The notes under the pieces are model-generated. The model had not been told where the DNA came from. It made no database searches and saw only the letters and a list, made by a program, of their open reading frames with translations. Made by a program: the position numbers and the translations under genes. Of a stretch of 64,000 nucleotides of DNA, positions 57,151 to 64,000 are shown one piece after another. Position 1 is the first letter of the stretch. Every line of letters starts with the position of its first letter. The stretch comes from Brachybacterium subflavum (lineage in GTDB: Bacteria; Actinomycetota; Actinomycetes; Actinomycetales; Dermabacteraceae), in NCBI RefSeq assembly GCF_009299795.1, contig NZ_VIGP01000005.1:360467-424466 (forward strand), given 5' to 3'.

Positions 57151-57179
57151 TTGCCGAGTGATCGATCACCCTCTAACGT
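57151..57179 (+). promoter_or_regulatory. Promoter of the glycan transport operon
   Basis: TTGCCG (57151-57156) and TAACGT (57174-57179) are separated by 17 bases. The first operator (57158-57169) fills the spacer and the second begins 10 bases after the -10 box, so repressor binding would occlude polymerase. Confidence 0.6.
57158..57169. promoter_or_regulatory. LacI operator 1
   Basis: GTGATCGATCAC, a perfect 12-base palindrome lying between the -35 and -10 boxes. Confidence 0.8.
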
Positions 57180-57186
57180 GAGAATC

Positions 57187-57202
57187 GAGTGATCGATCAC
57201 TC
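57187..57202. promoter_or_regulatory. LacI operator 2
   Basis: GAGTGATCGATCACTC, a perfect 16-base palindrome. Its centre is 31 bases from that of operator 1, three helical turns, which favours cooperative binding. Confidence 0.85.
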
Positions 57203-57377
57203 GCGACGACGCGGTTCCTCGATCCTCCCCTTTCCGAACTCCGAGGCGCCCCGGAGGAGCCTCCCCTGTTCCCTCGGACCGCAACGAAGCATCCAGCCCC
57301 TCGCACCCGCACCCCGGGAACCGGATCATCCGGCTCGCGTCCCGGGGGCACCGTGCACACCAGAAGGGAGGGCAGAC

Positions 57378-58376
57378 ATGACCCTCGACCAGACCGAGAG
57401 ATCCCGGACGGACGCCCCGCCGCCCGAGGAGAAGACGCCGCCGGCCCGGCTGCGCCCCCGCCGCCGGCTGCCCTGGTACAAGCGCATGTGGCGGGACCGC
57501 ACGGTGCTGCTGCTCGCGCTCCCGGGCATCGCCGTCATCGTCACGTTCCACTACCTGGCGCTCGGCGGGAACGTCATCGCCTTCCAGGACTACCAGCCGT
57601 ACCTCGGCATCGGGAAGAGCCTCTGGGTGGGCGTCGAGAACTTCTCGATCCTGTTCAACGGCGACCCCGAGTTCCTCAACGCGCTCAAGAACACGCTGAT
57701 CATCACCCTGCTGCAGACGGTCTTCGTGTTCCCCGCGCCGATCCTGCTGGCCCTGACCCTGCACAGCCTGGTGTCCAACAAGGTCCGCCAGGCCGTGCAG
57801 TCCGTCCTCTACCTCCCGCACTTCCTGTCGTGGGTGATCGTCGTGGCGCTGTTCCAGCAGATGCTGGGCGGTGCGGGGCTGGTCAACAACTTCCTGCAGG
57901 ACCACGGCTGGAAGCCGCTGGACATCATCGGCAACGCCGACGCCTTCTACGCCCTCCTCACCTCGCAGGTGATCTGGAAGGACACGGGCTGGGCGACGAT
58001 CCTGTTCCTCGCCGTCCTCGCGGGGATCGACAAATCGCTCTACGAGGCGGCCTCCGTCGACGGCGCCTCGCGCTGGCGGCAGACCTGGCACGTGACGCTG
58101 CCGGGGATGCGGCCGATCATCATCATGCTGTTCATCCTCAAGCTCGGCGACTCCCTCTCCGTCGGATTCGAGCAGCTGATCCTCCAGCAGGACGCCGTCG
58201 GCACGGGCGTCGCCCAGGTGCTGGACACCTACGTCTACAACAACGGCGTGGTCGGCGGGTACTGGGGAGTCGCGGCGGCCGTCGGCCTGGTCAAGGGGAT
58301 CGTCGGACTGATCCTCGTGCTCGGCGCCAACAAGATCGCGCACATGTTCGGCGAGGAAGGCGTGTACAAGGCATGA
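57378..58376 (+). CDS. ABC transporter permease, LplB-type
   Basis: A 332-residue sugar-transport permease with six helices (first near 43-63, TVLLLALPGIAVIVTFHYLA) and the EAA loop YEAASVDGASRWRQTWHVTL that contacts the ATPase. LplB/YtcP pairs import complex oligosaccharides. No ATPase gene is present in this operon, so a shared one (MsmX-like) is expected elsewhere. Stop overlaps the next start in ATGA. Confidence 0.9.
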   Translation: MTLDQTERSRTDAPPPEEKTPPARLRPRRRLPWYKRMWRDRTVLLLALPGIAVIVTFHYLALGGNVIAFQDYQPYLGIGKSLWVGVENFSILFNGDPEFLNALKNTLIITLLQTVFVFPAPILLALTLHSLVSNKVRQAVQSVLYLPHFLSWVIVVALFQQMLGGAGLVNNFLQDHGWKPLDIIGNADAFYALLTSQVIWKDTGWATILFLAVLAGIDKSLYEAASVDGASRWRQTWHVTLPGMRPIIIMLFILKLGDSLSVGFEQLILQQDAVGTGVAQVLDTYVYNNGVVGGYWGVAAAVGLVKGIVGLILVLGANKIAHMFGEEGVYKA

Positions 58377-59338
58377 GCACCGCAGAGAGCACCGCGCAGA
58401 GCACGCGTCCCACGGCGGCACCCGCACCTCAGGCACCGAGGCGCAGACGCCGCCGCATGATCGACGGCATCCAGACGCCCGGACCCGTCGAGTCGATCAT
58501 CAAGGGCATCGTCCTGCTGATCTGCTGCGCAGCGGTCGTCGTCCCCTTCATCGGGGTCGTCTCCACGTCCGTCGCGAGCCCCGAGCAGGTCACCGACGCC
58601 GGCGGCTTCGTGCTGCTGCCCAAGGGCCTGGACTTCGACTCCTACCGTCTGATCTTCGCCGGCGGCGTCGTCACCCGCGCCCTCGGGGTCTCGATCTTCG
58701 TGACCGCGGTCGGCACCGCGATCAGCCTCGCCCTCACCGCATCCCTCGGCTGGGCGCTCAGCCGCCGGGGGACCTTCGGCAACCGCCCCCTGCTGCTGAT
58801 CGTGCTCATCAGCCTGCTGTTCGGCCCCGGCATCATCCCCGGGTACCTGGTCGTGCAGCAGCTGGGGCTGCTCGACACTCTCTGGGCGCTCATCATCCCC
58901 ACCTGCGTCTCCGCGTTCAACGTGGTGGTCGTGCGCTCCTTCTTCGTGCAGCTGCCCCAGGAGATCCTCGACTCCGCGAAGGTCGACGGGGCCGGTGAGC
59001 TGCAGCTGTTCCTGCGGATCGGGCTCCCGCTGTCCAAGGCCGTGTTCGCTGTGGTGGGCCTGTTCTACGCCGTCGGCTACTGGAACTCGTTCTTCAACGC
59101 CCTGCTGTACCTCAACGACAACAGCAAGTGGCCGCTGCAGATGGTGCTGCGCACCTACGTGGTGCAGGGGACCCAGCTGGGCAACCAGGACATCGGCATC
59201 GACGGCGCTTCGCTCCCGCCGCAGATCTCCCTGCAGATGGCGATCCTCGTGGTCTCCGTGCTGCCGGTGCTGATCGTCTACCCGTTCCTCCAGCGCCACT
59301 TCGCCAAGGGCATGCTCACCGGCGCGGTCAAGGGATGA
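58373..59338 (+). CDS. ABC transporter permease, YtcP-type
   Basis: A 321-residue partner permease with six helices and the EAA loop LDSAKVDGAGELQLFLRIGL. The N-terminal 30 residues are polar and basic. It ends with YPFLQRHFAKGMLTGAVKG, a hallmark of the CarB/YtcP branch of carbohydrate permeases. Coupled to the LplB-type gene. Confidence 0.9.
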   Translation: MSTAESTAQSTRPTAAPAPQAPRRRRRRMIDGIQTPGPVESIIKGIVLLICCAAVVVPFIGVVSTSVASPEQVTDAGGFVLLPKGLDFDSYRLIFAGGVVTRALGVSIFVTAVGTAISLALTASLGWALSRRGTFGNRPLLLIVLISLLFGPGIIPGYLVVQQLGLLDTLWALIIPTCVSAFNVVVVRSFFVQLPQEILDSAKVDGAGELQLFLRIGLPLSKAVFAVVGLFYAVGYWNSFFNALLYLNDNSKWPLQMVLRTYVVQGTQLGNQDIGIDGASLPPQISLQMAILVVSVLPVLIVYPFLQRHFAKGMLTGAVKG

Positions 59339-59421
59339 GCCCCGCAGCGGCCGACCACGCCCCCAACTGACGTTTCCCGACCAGTTCCGACCAGTCCGCA
59401 CACTCGATGAGGAGTCAGACC

Positions 59422-61074
59422 ATGGACACCACCCCGAAGAATTCAACCGAGACCGGCACCCGGGGCCTCTCCCGTCGTGCCTTCGGCGTCGGCGCGCTCG
59501 GAGCCGGCGCCCTCAGCGCACTCACCGTCGCCGGATGCAGCAACGAGGGCCGCGGCAGCGCGGCCGTGGGTGACAACTCGGACACCGTGTTCCCGAGCTA
59601 TATCCCCTACAAGGGCATCGAGTTCGACCTCCCCGGCGAGGACGGGGTCAGCGACGCCATGCTGACCTATCCGGAGAAGCCCAAGAAGGTCACGGAGGGC
59701 GCGCCCGGCGACGGGAAGGACTTCGGGGTCTTCGCCCTGACGAACAACCCCGCCCCGCCGGCGATGGACAAGAACCAGTACTGGCAGGAGCTCAACGAGC
59801 GTCTGGGCTGCACGATGAAGGTGACCGTGGTGCCCACGGGCGACTTCGGTGACCGGTTCCAGACGACGCTCGCCGGCGACAAGCTGCCGGAGATCTTCAC
59901 CTTCTTCCCGGGCGATGTGCCCAGCCTGCCCTCGATGCTCTCCGAGAAGGCGGCCGACCTCACGGACCTGCTGTCGGGGGACGCCGTCAAGAAGTACCCG
60001 TTCCTGGCGAACATCTCCACCGAGACCTGGCAGGCCTGCGCCTACGGCGGGAAGATCTACGGCATTCCGATCCCCCGCGGGGGCATGCAGTCCATCGTCA
60101 TGTACACGCGGAAGGACTTCCTCGAGGACAAGGGCGTGGAGGTGACCTCCGATTCCCTGGAGGACTTCACCGACGCGTGCCGGGAGCTCACCGGCGGCAA
60201 GCAATGGGCCCTCGGCGGCGCACCCACGCAGTTCGTGCGCGAGATGTTCGAGATCCCCAACGGCTGGTCCGAGGCCGACGGGAAGCTGACCAGTGCGAAC
60301 GAGCACGAACAGCAGGAGGAGGCCCTCGAGGCGGTGCGCTCGATGGTCAAGGACGGGCTGCTCCATCCAGATGCGTTCACGGCCGACGGCCCGAAGCAGA
60401 AGACCTGGGTCATCAACGGGACCACCCCGCTGCTGCAGGGGACGCTCACCGCCTGGGCCGACTTCCAGAACTACCCCCTGCCCGACGGATTCCGCCTGAA
60501 CGTCCTCCAGCCGCCCAAGGCCGACGGCGGCGGCACCGCACCGATCTGGCACGGTCCGACCTCGCAGAACATCACCTCGATCAGCAAGAAGGCCGAGGAC
60601 CGCGTCGAGGCGCTGCTGGACGTGCTCAACTACTTCGCGGCCCCGTTCGGCAGCGAGGAGTACACCTTCAAGATGTTCGGCATCGAAGGGGTGGATCACG
60701 AGCTCAAGGGCACGGACCCCGTGCTGACCGAGAAGGGCCGCAACGAGACCCAGCTCGCCCTGCGGTACGTGGGCCAGGGGCCGTGGGTGAACTTCACCCC
60801 CGGCGCGCCCGAGGTGACCAAGGACCAGCACGCGGCGGAGGCCGCCTCGATCCCGAACGCCGTGAAGAACCCGACGACGGGCCTCTACTCCGAGACGCAG
60901 TCTCGCAAGGGCAAGCAGATCGGCAGCGCCCTGGGCGATATCGAGAGCGACATCATCCAGGGGCGCAAGCCCGTGAGCGCGTGGGCGGACGCGGTGAAGA
61001 CCTGGAAGAAGAACGGCGGGGACAAGATGCGGGACGAGTACGAGAAGGCGCTCGCCGAGGCCGCCGAAGGATGA
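59422..61074 (+). CDS. Extracellular solute-binding lipoprotein, Tat-type signal
   Basis: A 550-residue substrate-binding protein of the LplA/YtcQ class. The signal has twin arginines at 18-19 (LSRRAFGVGALG) and a lipobox LTVAGC with the acylated Cys39. Substrate-binding regions include DKLPEIFTFFPGDVPSLPSM near 150 and KIYGIPIPRGGMQSIVMYTR near 210. The start is the ATG seven bases after AGGAG; an ATG at 59407 is less likely. Confidence 0.92.
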   Translation: MDTTPKNSTETGTRGLSRRAFGVGALGAGALSALTVAGCSNEGRGSAAVGDNSDTVFPSYIPYKGIEFDLPGEDGVSDAMLTYPEKPKKVTEGAPGDGKDFGVFALTNNPAPPAMDKNQYWQELNERLGCTMKVTVVPTGDFGDRFQTTLAGDKLPEIFTFFPGDVPSLPSMLSEKAADLTDLLSGDAVKKYPFLANISTETWQACAYGGKIYGIPIPRGGMQSIVMYTRKDFLEDKGVEVTSDSLEDFTDACRELTGGKQWALGGAPTQFVREMFEIPNGWSEADGKLTSANEHEQQEEALEAVRSMVKDGLLHPDAFTADGPKQKTWVINGTTPLLQGTLTAWADFQNYPLPDGFRLNVLQPPKADGGGTAPIWHGPTSQNITSISKKAEDRVEALLDVLNYFAAPFGSEEYTFKMFGIEGVDHELKGTDPVLTEKGRNETQLALRYVGQGPWVNFTPGAPEVTKDQHAAEAASIPNAVKNPTTGLYSETQSRKGKQIGSALGDIESDIIQGRKPVSAWADAVKTWKKNGGDKMRDEYEKALAEAAEG

Positions 61075-61078
61075 CCCC

Positions 61079-62350
61079 GTGAGACCCAACATCATCTACC
61101 TGAACTCGCACGACACGGGGCGCTGGATCAGCCCGTACGGCTTCGCGGCGCCCACCCCGCACATGCAGCGATTCGCCGAACAGGGACTCGTCCTCCGCAA
61201 TGCCTTCTCCGCGTCGCCGACGTGCTCCCCGAGCCGGGCCGCGCTGCTGACAGGGCGCTGGCCGCACGAGGTCGGCATGCTGGGCCTCAGCCATCGCGGG
61301 TTCTCCCTCACCGACCCGACGCGGCATCTGAGCCATGTCCTGGGCAGATCGGGCTACCGCACGGCTCTCGCGGGGCTGCAGCACGTCTCCGAGGACCCGG
61401 CGCTGCTCGGATTCGACGAGATCCTGCCGGTCGACAGCCATTCGGCCGTCGACGTCGGACCTGCCGCGGCGCGGTTCGTGTCGACAGAGCACGAGCGGCC
61501 GTTCTACCTCGAGGTGGGCTGCTTCGAGACCCACCGTCCCTATCCGGAGCCGGGACCGCACGACGACGCACGGTATCTCCGGGCACCGGCGCACCTGCCG
61601 GACTCGCCGGAGACCCGCGAGGACATGTCCGGCTATTCGGCGAGCGTCCGGCGTCTCGACGATGCGGTGGGCGCGGTGCTGGATGCGGTCGATCGCGCGG
61701 GGATCGCCGATCGCACGCTCATCGTGTGCACCACGGATCACGGTCCGGCGTTCCCGGGGATGAAATGCACGCTCACCGAGGCCGGACTCGGTGTCGCGCT
61801 GATGATGCGCGGGCCCGGCGTCCGCCCCGGCACGGTGAGCGACGCGCTGGTCAGCCAGCTGGACCTGTTCCCCACCCTCTGCGAGTTCGCGGAGGTGCCC
61901 GCACCCGCCGGGCTGCGCGGCACGTCGTTGGCGCCGCTCCTGGAGGACGAGCGGGCCACGCTGCACGACGCCGTCCACGCGGAGCTCACGTACCACGTGG
62001 ACTACGAGCCGCAGCGGTGCGTGCGCACCGAGCGTTTCGCCTACGTGCGCACGTTCCGAGAGCTCGAGCGCAGGATCCTCGAGCACACCGATGCGGGCCC
62101 CAGCAAGGAGTATCTCGTGGAGAGGGGATGGGGCGACCGGGCGCCGGAGACGGAGATGCTCTTCGATCTGCAGCTCGACCCGGGTGAGTCCCGCAATCTC
62201 GTCGACGACCCCGCCTACGGAGCCGTCCTGGTCGAGATGAGAGCACGCCTGGAGAGCTGGATGCGCGAGACCGACGACCCGCTCGCGCGCGGGCCGATCC
62301 CTCCGCCTGCCGGAGCGAACGTCATCGGAGGCCCGCCCCGCGCCGGGTGA
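61079..62350 (+). CDS. Formylglycine-dependent sulfatase
   Basis: A 423-residue cytoplasmic-type sulfatase (no signal peptide). The active-site motif is C49-S-P-S-R53 followed by AALLTGRWP, where Cys49 would be converted to formylglycine. The N-terminus reads NIIYLNSHDTGRWISPYG, the metal-binding start of a divergent S1 subfamily. Further conserved parts are VCTTDHGPAFPGMK and TEMLFDLQLDPGESRNLVDD. It starts 4 bases after the binding-protein stop, so it belongs to the same operon and likely removes sulfate from the imported glycan. The required formylglycine-generating enzyme is not in this window. Confidence 0.9.
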   Translation: MRPNIIYLNSHDTGRWISPYGFAAPTPHMQRFAEQGLVLRNAFSASPTCSPSRAALLTGRWPHEVGMLGLSHRGFSLTDPTRHLSHVLGRSGYRTALAGLQHVSEDPALLGFDEILPVDSHSAVDVGPAAARFVSTEHERPFYLEVGCFETHRPYPEPGPHDDARYLRAPAHLPDSPETREDMSGYSASVRRLDDAVGAVLDAVDRAGIADRTLIVCTTDHGPAFPGMKCTLTEAGLGVALMMRGPGVRPGTVSDALVSQLDLFPTLCEFAEVPAPAGLRGTSLAPLLEDERATLHDAVHAELTYHVDYEPQRCVRTERFAYVRTFRELERRILEHTDAGPSKEYLVERGWGDRAPETEMLFDLQLDPGESRNLVDDPAYGAVLVEMRARLESWMRETDDPLARGPIPPPAGANVIGGPPRAG

Positions 62351-62506
62351 CGGCGAAGCAGGGTGCTCTGCAACCCGGTGGACGGCAACGCCGGTGATTG
62401 GCGCGCGGCCGAGCACACAGGATCTCCCCAGGGGCGACGCGATTCCTCCCCCCGACCTGTGTCGTTCCCCCGCCCGTGGCACGGAGGCTCTTCGTACGCT
62501 CGCCCT

Positions 62507-63469
62507 ATGGGGGACCAGAACCGAAAACCGCGCGCCCGGTCCGATGCTCGCTCGCGCACCTTCACCCCGCTCGAGCAGCGCATCGACGCCTGGGCGCACC
62601 GGCGCACGCGTGCGCTCGCCGAGAACGCCGGCCCGTGGCGCCTGCGCGCCCTCGAGCTCGTGGTCTTCACGCTCAAGCAGGCGTGGGCGTGCGTGTTCGG
62701 CGCCTCGATGCTCGCGGTGCTCGTGCTCGCCCGGCTGCTCTACCCCGAGGGTGCCCCGATCGCTCGGGCGGATGCCCTGGTGATCGCCGCGCTCGCCCTG
62801 CAGTTCCTCATGCTCGCGTTCCGCCTCGAGAGCCTGCGCGAGATGGGCACGATCGTGCTGTTCCACGTCGTGGGCACCGCCATGGAGGTGTTCAAGACGC
62901 ACGTCGGCTCATGGGAGTACCAGGGCGAGGGGCTTCTGCGCATCGGAGCCGTGCCGCTGTACACGGGGTTCATGTACGCCGCGGTCGGCTCGTACATGGT
63001 GCGCGTGATGCGGCTGTTCGACCTGCGGTTCACGCGCTACCCGCCGCGCTGGGCGACCGCGCTGCTCGCGGCCGCGATCTACGCGAACTTCTTCACCCAC
63101 CACTTCCTGCCCGACGCCCGCTGGGTGCTGCTCGTGCTGGTGGCGCTGCTCTTCGGCCGATGCATGATGAGCTTCCGCAACCACCGCGGCGGCGCCTGGC
63201 ATCGCATGCCGGTGCTCGCGGCCTTCGCCGGCACCGCGTTCTTCCTGTGGGTCGCCGAGAACGTGGGCACCGGCGCGGGGGCCTGGATCTACCCGCAGCA
63301 GCAGGCCGGATGGGAGATGGTGCCGCTGACGAAGATGGTGGCCTGGCTGCTGCTGATGATGATCTCGGTGGTGCTGGTGACGCTCGTGCACCCGCCGCAG
63401 CGACCGGTGACGGCAGCGGTCGAGCGCCTCACTCCAACGGGTTCTCCTGCGCGGGCAGCGCCTCGATGA
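62507..63469 (+). CDS. DUF817 family membrane protein
   Basis: A 320-residue integral membrane protein with about eight helices. Conserved-looking segments are FKTHVGSWEYQGEGLLRIGA, VPLYTGFMYAAVGSYMVRVM and FTHHFLPDARW. These fit the DUF817 (YoaT-like) family of unknown function. Its 3' end overlaps the 3' end of the convergent ferredoxin gene by 41 bases. Confidence 0.8.
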   Translation: MGDQNRKPRARSDARSRTFTPLEQRIDAWAHRRTRALAENAGPWRLRALELVVFTLKQAWACVFGASMLAVLVLARLLYPEGAPIARADALVIAALALQFLMLAFRLESLREMGTIVLFHVVGTAMEVFKTHVGSWEYQGEGLLRIGAVPLYTGFMYAAVGSYMVRVMRLFDLRFTRYPPRWATALLAAAIYANFFTHHFLPDARWVLLVLVALLFGRCMMSFRNHRGGAWHRMPVLAAFAGTAFFLWVAENVGTGAGAWIYPQQQAGWEMVPLTKMVAWLLLMMISVVLVTLVHPPQRPVTAAVERLTPTGSPARAAPR

Positions 63470-63758
63470 GCGGGTGGTCCTTGTCGATGACACCGGTCTT
63501 CGCGGCGCCGCCGGGGGCGCCGAGCTCGTCGAAGAACTCGACGTTGGCGTTGTAGTAGTCCGCCCACTCGTCGGGCAGATCGTCCTCGTAGAAGATCGCC
63601 TCGACCGGGCACACCGGCTCGCAGGCGCCGCAGTCCACGCACTCGTCGGGCTGGATGTACAGCGACCGGTTCCCCTCGTAGATGCAGTCCACGGGGCACT
63701 CGTCCACGCAGGCGCGATCCTTCACGTCCACGCAGGGCAGGGCGATCACATAGGTCAC
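63429..63758 (-). CDS. fdxA: 7Fe ferredoxin
   Basis: A 109-residue electron carrier with one [3Fe-4S] and one [4Fe-4S] cluster. Cysteines at 9, 17, 21, 25, 40, 43, 46 and 50 follow the FdxA pattern (CVDVKDRACVDECPVDCIYE, then CVDCGACEPVCPVEAIF). The tail resembles mycobacterial FdxA. GTG start. A MerR/SoxR-type promoter lies upstream at 63817-63847. Confidence 0.94.
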   Translation of the reverse strand: MTYVIALPCVDVKDRACVDECPVDCIYEGNRSLYIQPDECVDCGACEPVCPVEAIFYEDDLPDEWADYYNANVEFFDELGAPGGAAKTGVIDKDHPLIEALPAQENPLE

Positions 63759-63816
63759 GCTCGCGGCTCCTTCCTCGCTCGCTCCTCGCTCGTCGCGGGT
63801 GCTCCCGCGTCCTTCG

Positions 63817-63847
63817 ACGGTAGAACCTCATGCGCGCTTGAGGTCAA
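63817..63847 (-). promoter_or_regulatory. SoxR-type promoter of the ferredoxin gene
   Basis: On the minus strand TTGACC (63842-63847) and TACCGT (63817-63822) are 19 bases apart, the stretched spacer of MerR-family promoters. The dyad CCTCATGCGCGCTTGAGG (63826-63843) sits in the spacer and matches the SoxR box form CCTCAAG-N4-CTTGAGG. Confidence 0.75.
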
Positions 63848-63897
63848 TCCTCGGTGAGAGCGTCGGCCGCCCAGGCCGATGCGCCGCGTCCCGGCCC

Positions 63898-63928
63898 TTG
63901 ACCTCACGTGCACTTGAGGTCCTACGGT
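63898..63928 (+). promoter_or_regulatory. SoxR-type promoter of the superoxide dismutase gene
   Basis: TTGACC (63898-63903) and TACGGT (63923-63928) are 19 bases apart with the dyad CCTCACGTGCACTTGAGG (63902-63919) between. It mirrors the ferredoxin promoter: same -35, same spacing, same box arms. Confidence 0.75.
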
Positions 63929-63965
63929 CGAAGGCGTCCTATCAGCCACAGGAGAGGAATCCACG

Positions 63966-64000
63966 ATGGCGGAGTACACGCTTCCCGATCTCGATTATGA
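63966..64000 (+). CDS. Superoxide dismutase (Fe/Mn type), 5' end only
   Basis: The window ends after 11 complete codons, which read MAEYTLPDLDY, the typical N-terminus of Fe/Mn superoxide dismutase. AGGAGAGG precedes the ATG. The gene is cut by the window edge, so metal type and completeness cannot be judged. Its SoxR-type promoter supports the assignment. Confidence 0.8.
   Translation, partial: MAEYTLPDLDY

Larger units (their letters stand above)
56961..57377. other. Regulatory region between lacI and the transport operon
   Basis: A 417-base divergent region without genes. It contains the operators and promoter at 57151-57202, and a leader of about 190 nt before the first permease gene, whose ATG is preceded by AGGGAGG. 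Confidence 0.7.

Noticed and set aside
63826..63843. Fur/Zur or parS site upstream of ferredoxin
   Set aside because: The dyad lacks the Fur 7-1-7 pattern and the parS core; its arms and the 19-bp promoter spacer fit a SoxR/MerR box.

Overview
The window is 64 kb of high-GC actinobacterial chromosome around the replication origin. The gene order (rpsF-ssb-rpsR-rplI; pcnA-DUF6049-murJ-pseudokinase-trxB; parB-parA-rsmG-jag-yidC-yidD-rnpA-rpmH; dnaA-dnaN-recF-dciA-gyrB-gyrA-DUF3566-tRNA-Ile-DLW39-tRNA-Ala) is that of Micrococcales. The alanine-rich extended proteins and overall content suggest Brachybacterium or another member of Dermabacteraceae; the genus is an inference.

Positions 1-10700, mostly minus strand: a membrane protein of the conserved-TM-helix type, tRNA-Leu(CAG), an amino-acid permease, the S6/SSB/S18/L9 operon with a structured rpsF leader, a bifunctional penicillin-binding protein with long disordered ends, and the CCA-adding enzyme. 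Positions 10800-20562, plus strand: DUF6049, the lipid II flippase MurJ, a separate membrane pseudokinase (fused to MurJ in mycobacteria), a small membrane protein, thioredoxin reductase and a thioredoxin-like protein.

Positions 20563-23069 form a 2.5-kb non-coding block. It holds four DnaA boxes and then a dense array of 13 parS-like sites (variants of TGTTTCACGTGAAACA) within 1.56 kb, ending at a long perfect hairpin behind parB. This is the most remarkable part of the window. The ParB encoded next to it is about twice the usual length because of a roughly 320-residue disordered, Ala/Ser/Lys-rich linker. ParA, RsmG, Jag, YidC, YidD, RnpA and L34 follow in one minus-strand operon read from a clear promoter at 29821-29849. 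dnaA to gyrA run the other way; the dnaA-dnaN gap also carries DnaA boxes.

Positions 42000-64000 are accessory: a molybdopterin oxidoreductase, a TetR/MFS/Dabb cluster with two matching operators, a large unknown protein, a MarR/hydrolase pair with mirrored operators, a UvrA paralogue with a WYL regulator, an oxidoreductase/TetR pair, and a LacI-controlled operon for uptake (LplB/YtcP permeases, Tat-type lipoprotein) and desulfation of a probable sulfated glycan. A DUF817 membrane protein, a ferredoxin and the start of superoxide dismutase close the window. The ferredoxin and sod genes are divergent, and each has a promoter with a 19-bp spacer containing a SoxR-type box.

No phage, insertion sequence or CRISPR array was seen. 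A 65-bp imperfect repeat occurs twice (3743-3807 and 42189-42253). All identifications come from reading motifs and context; no searches were run.
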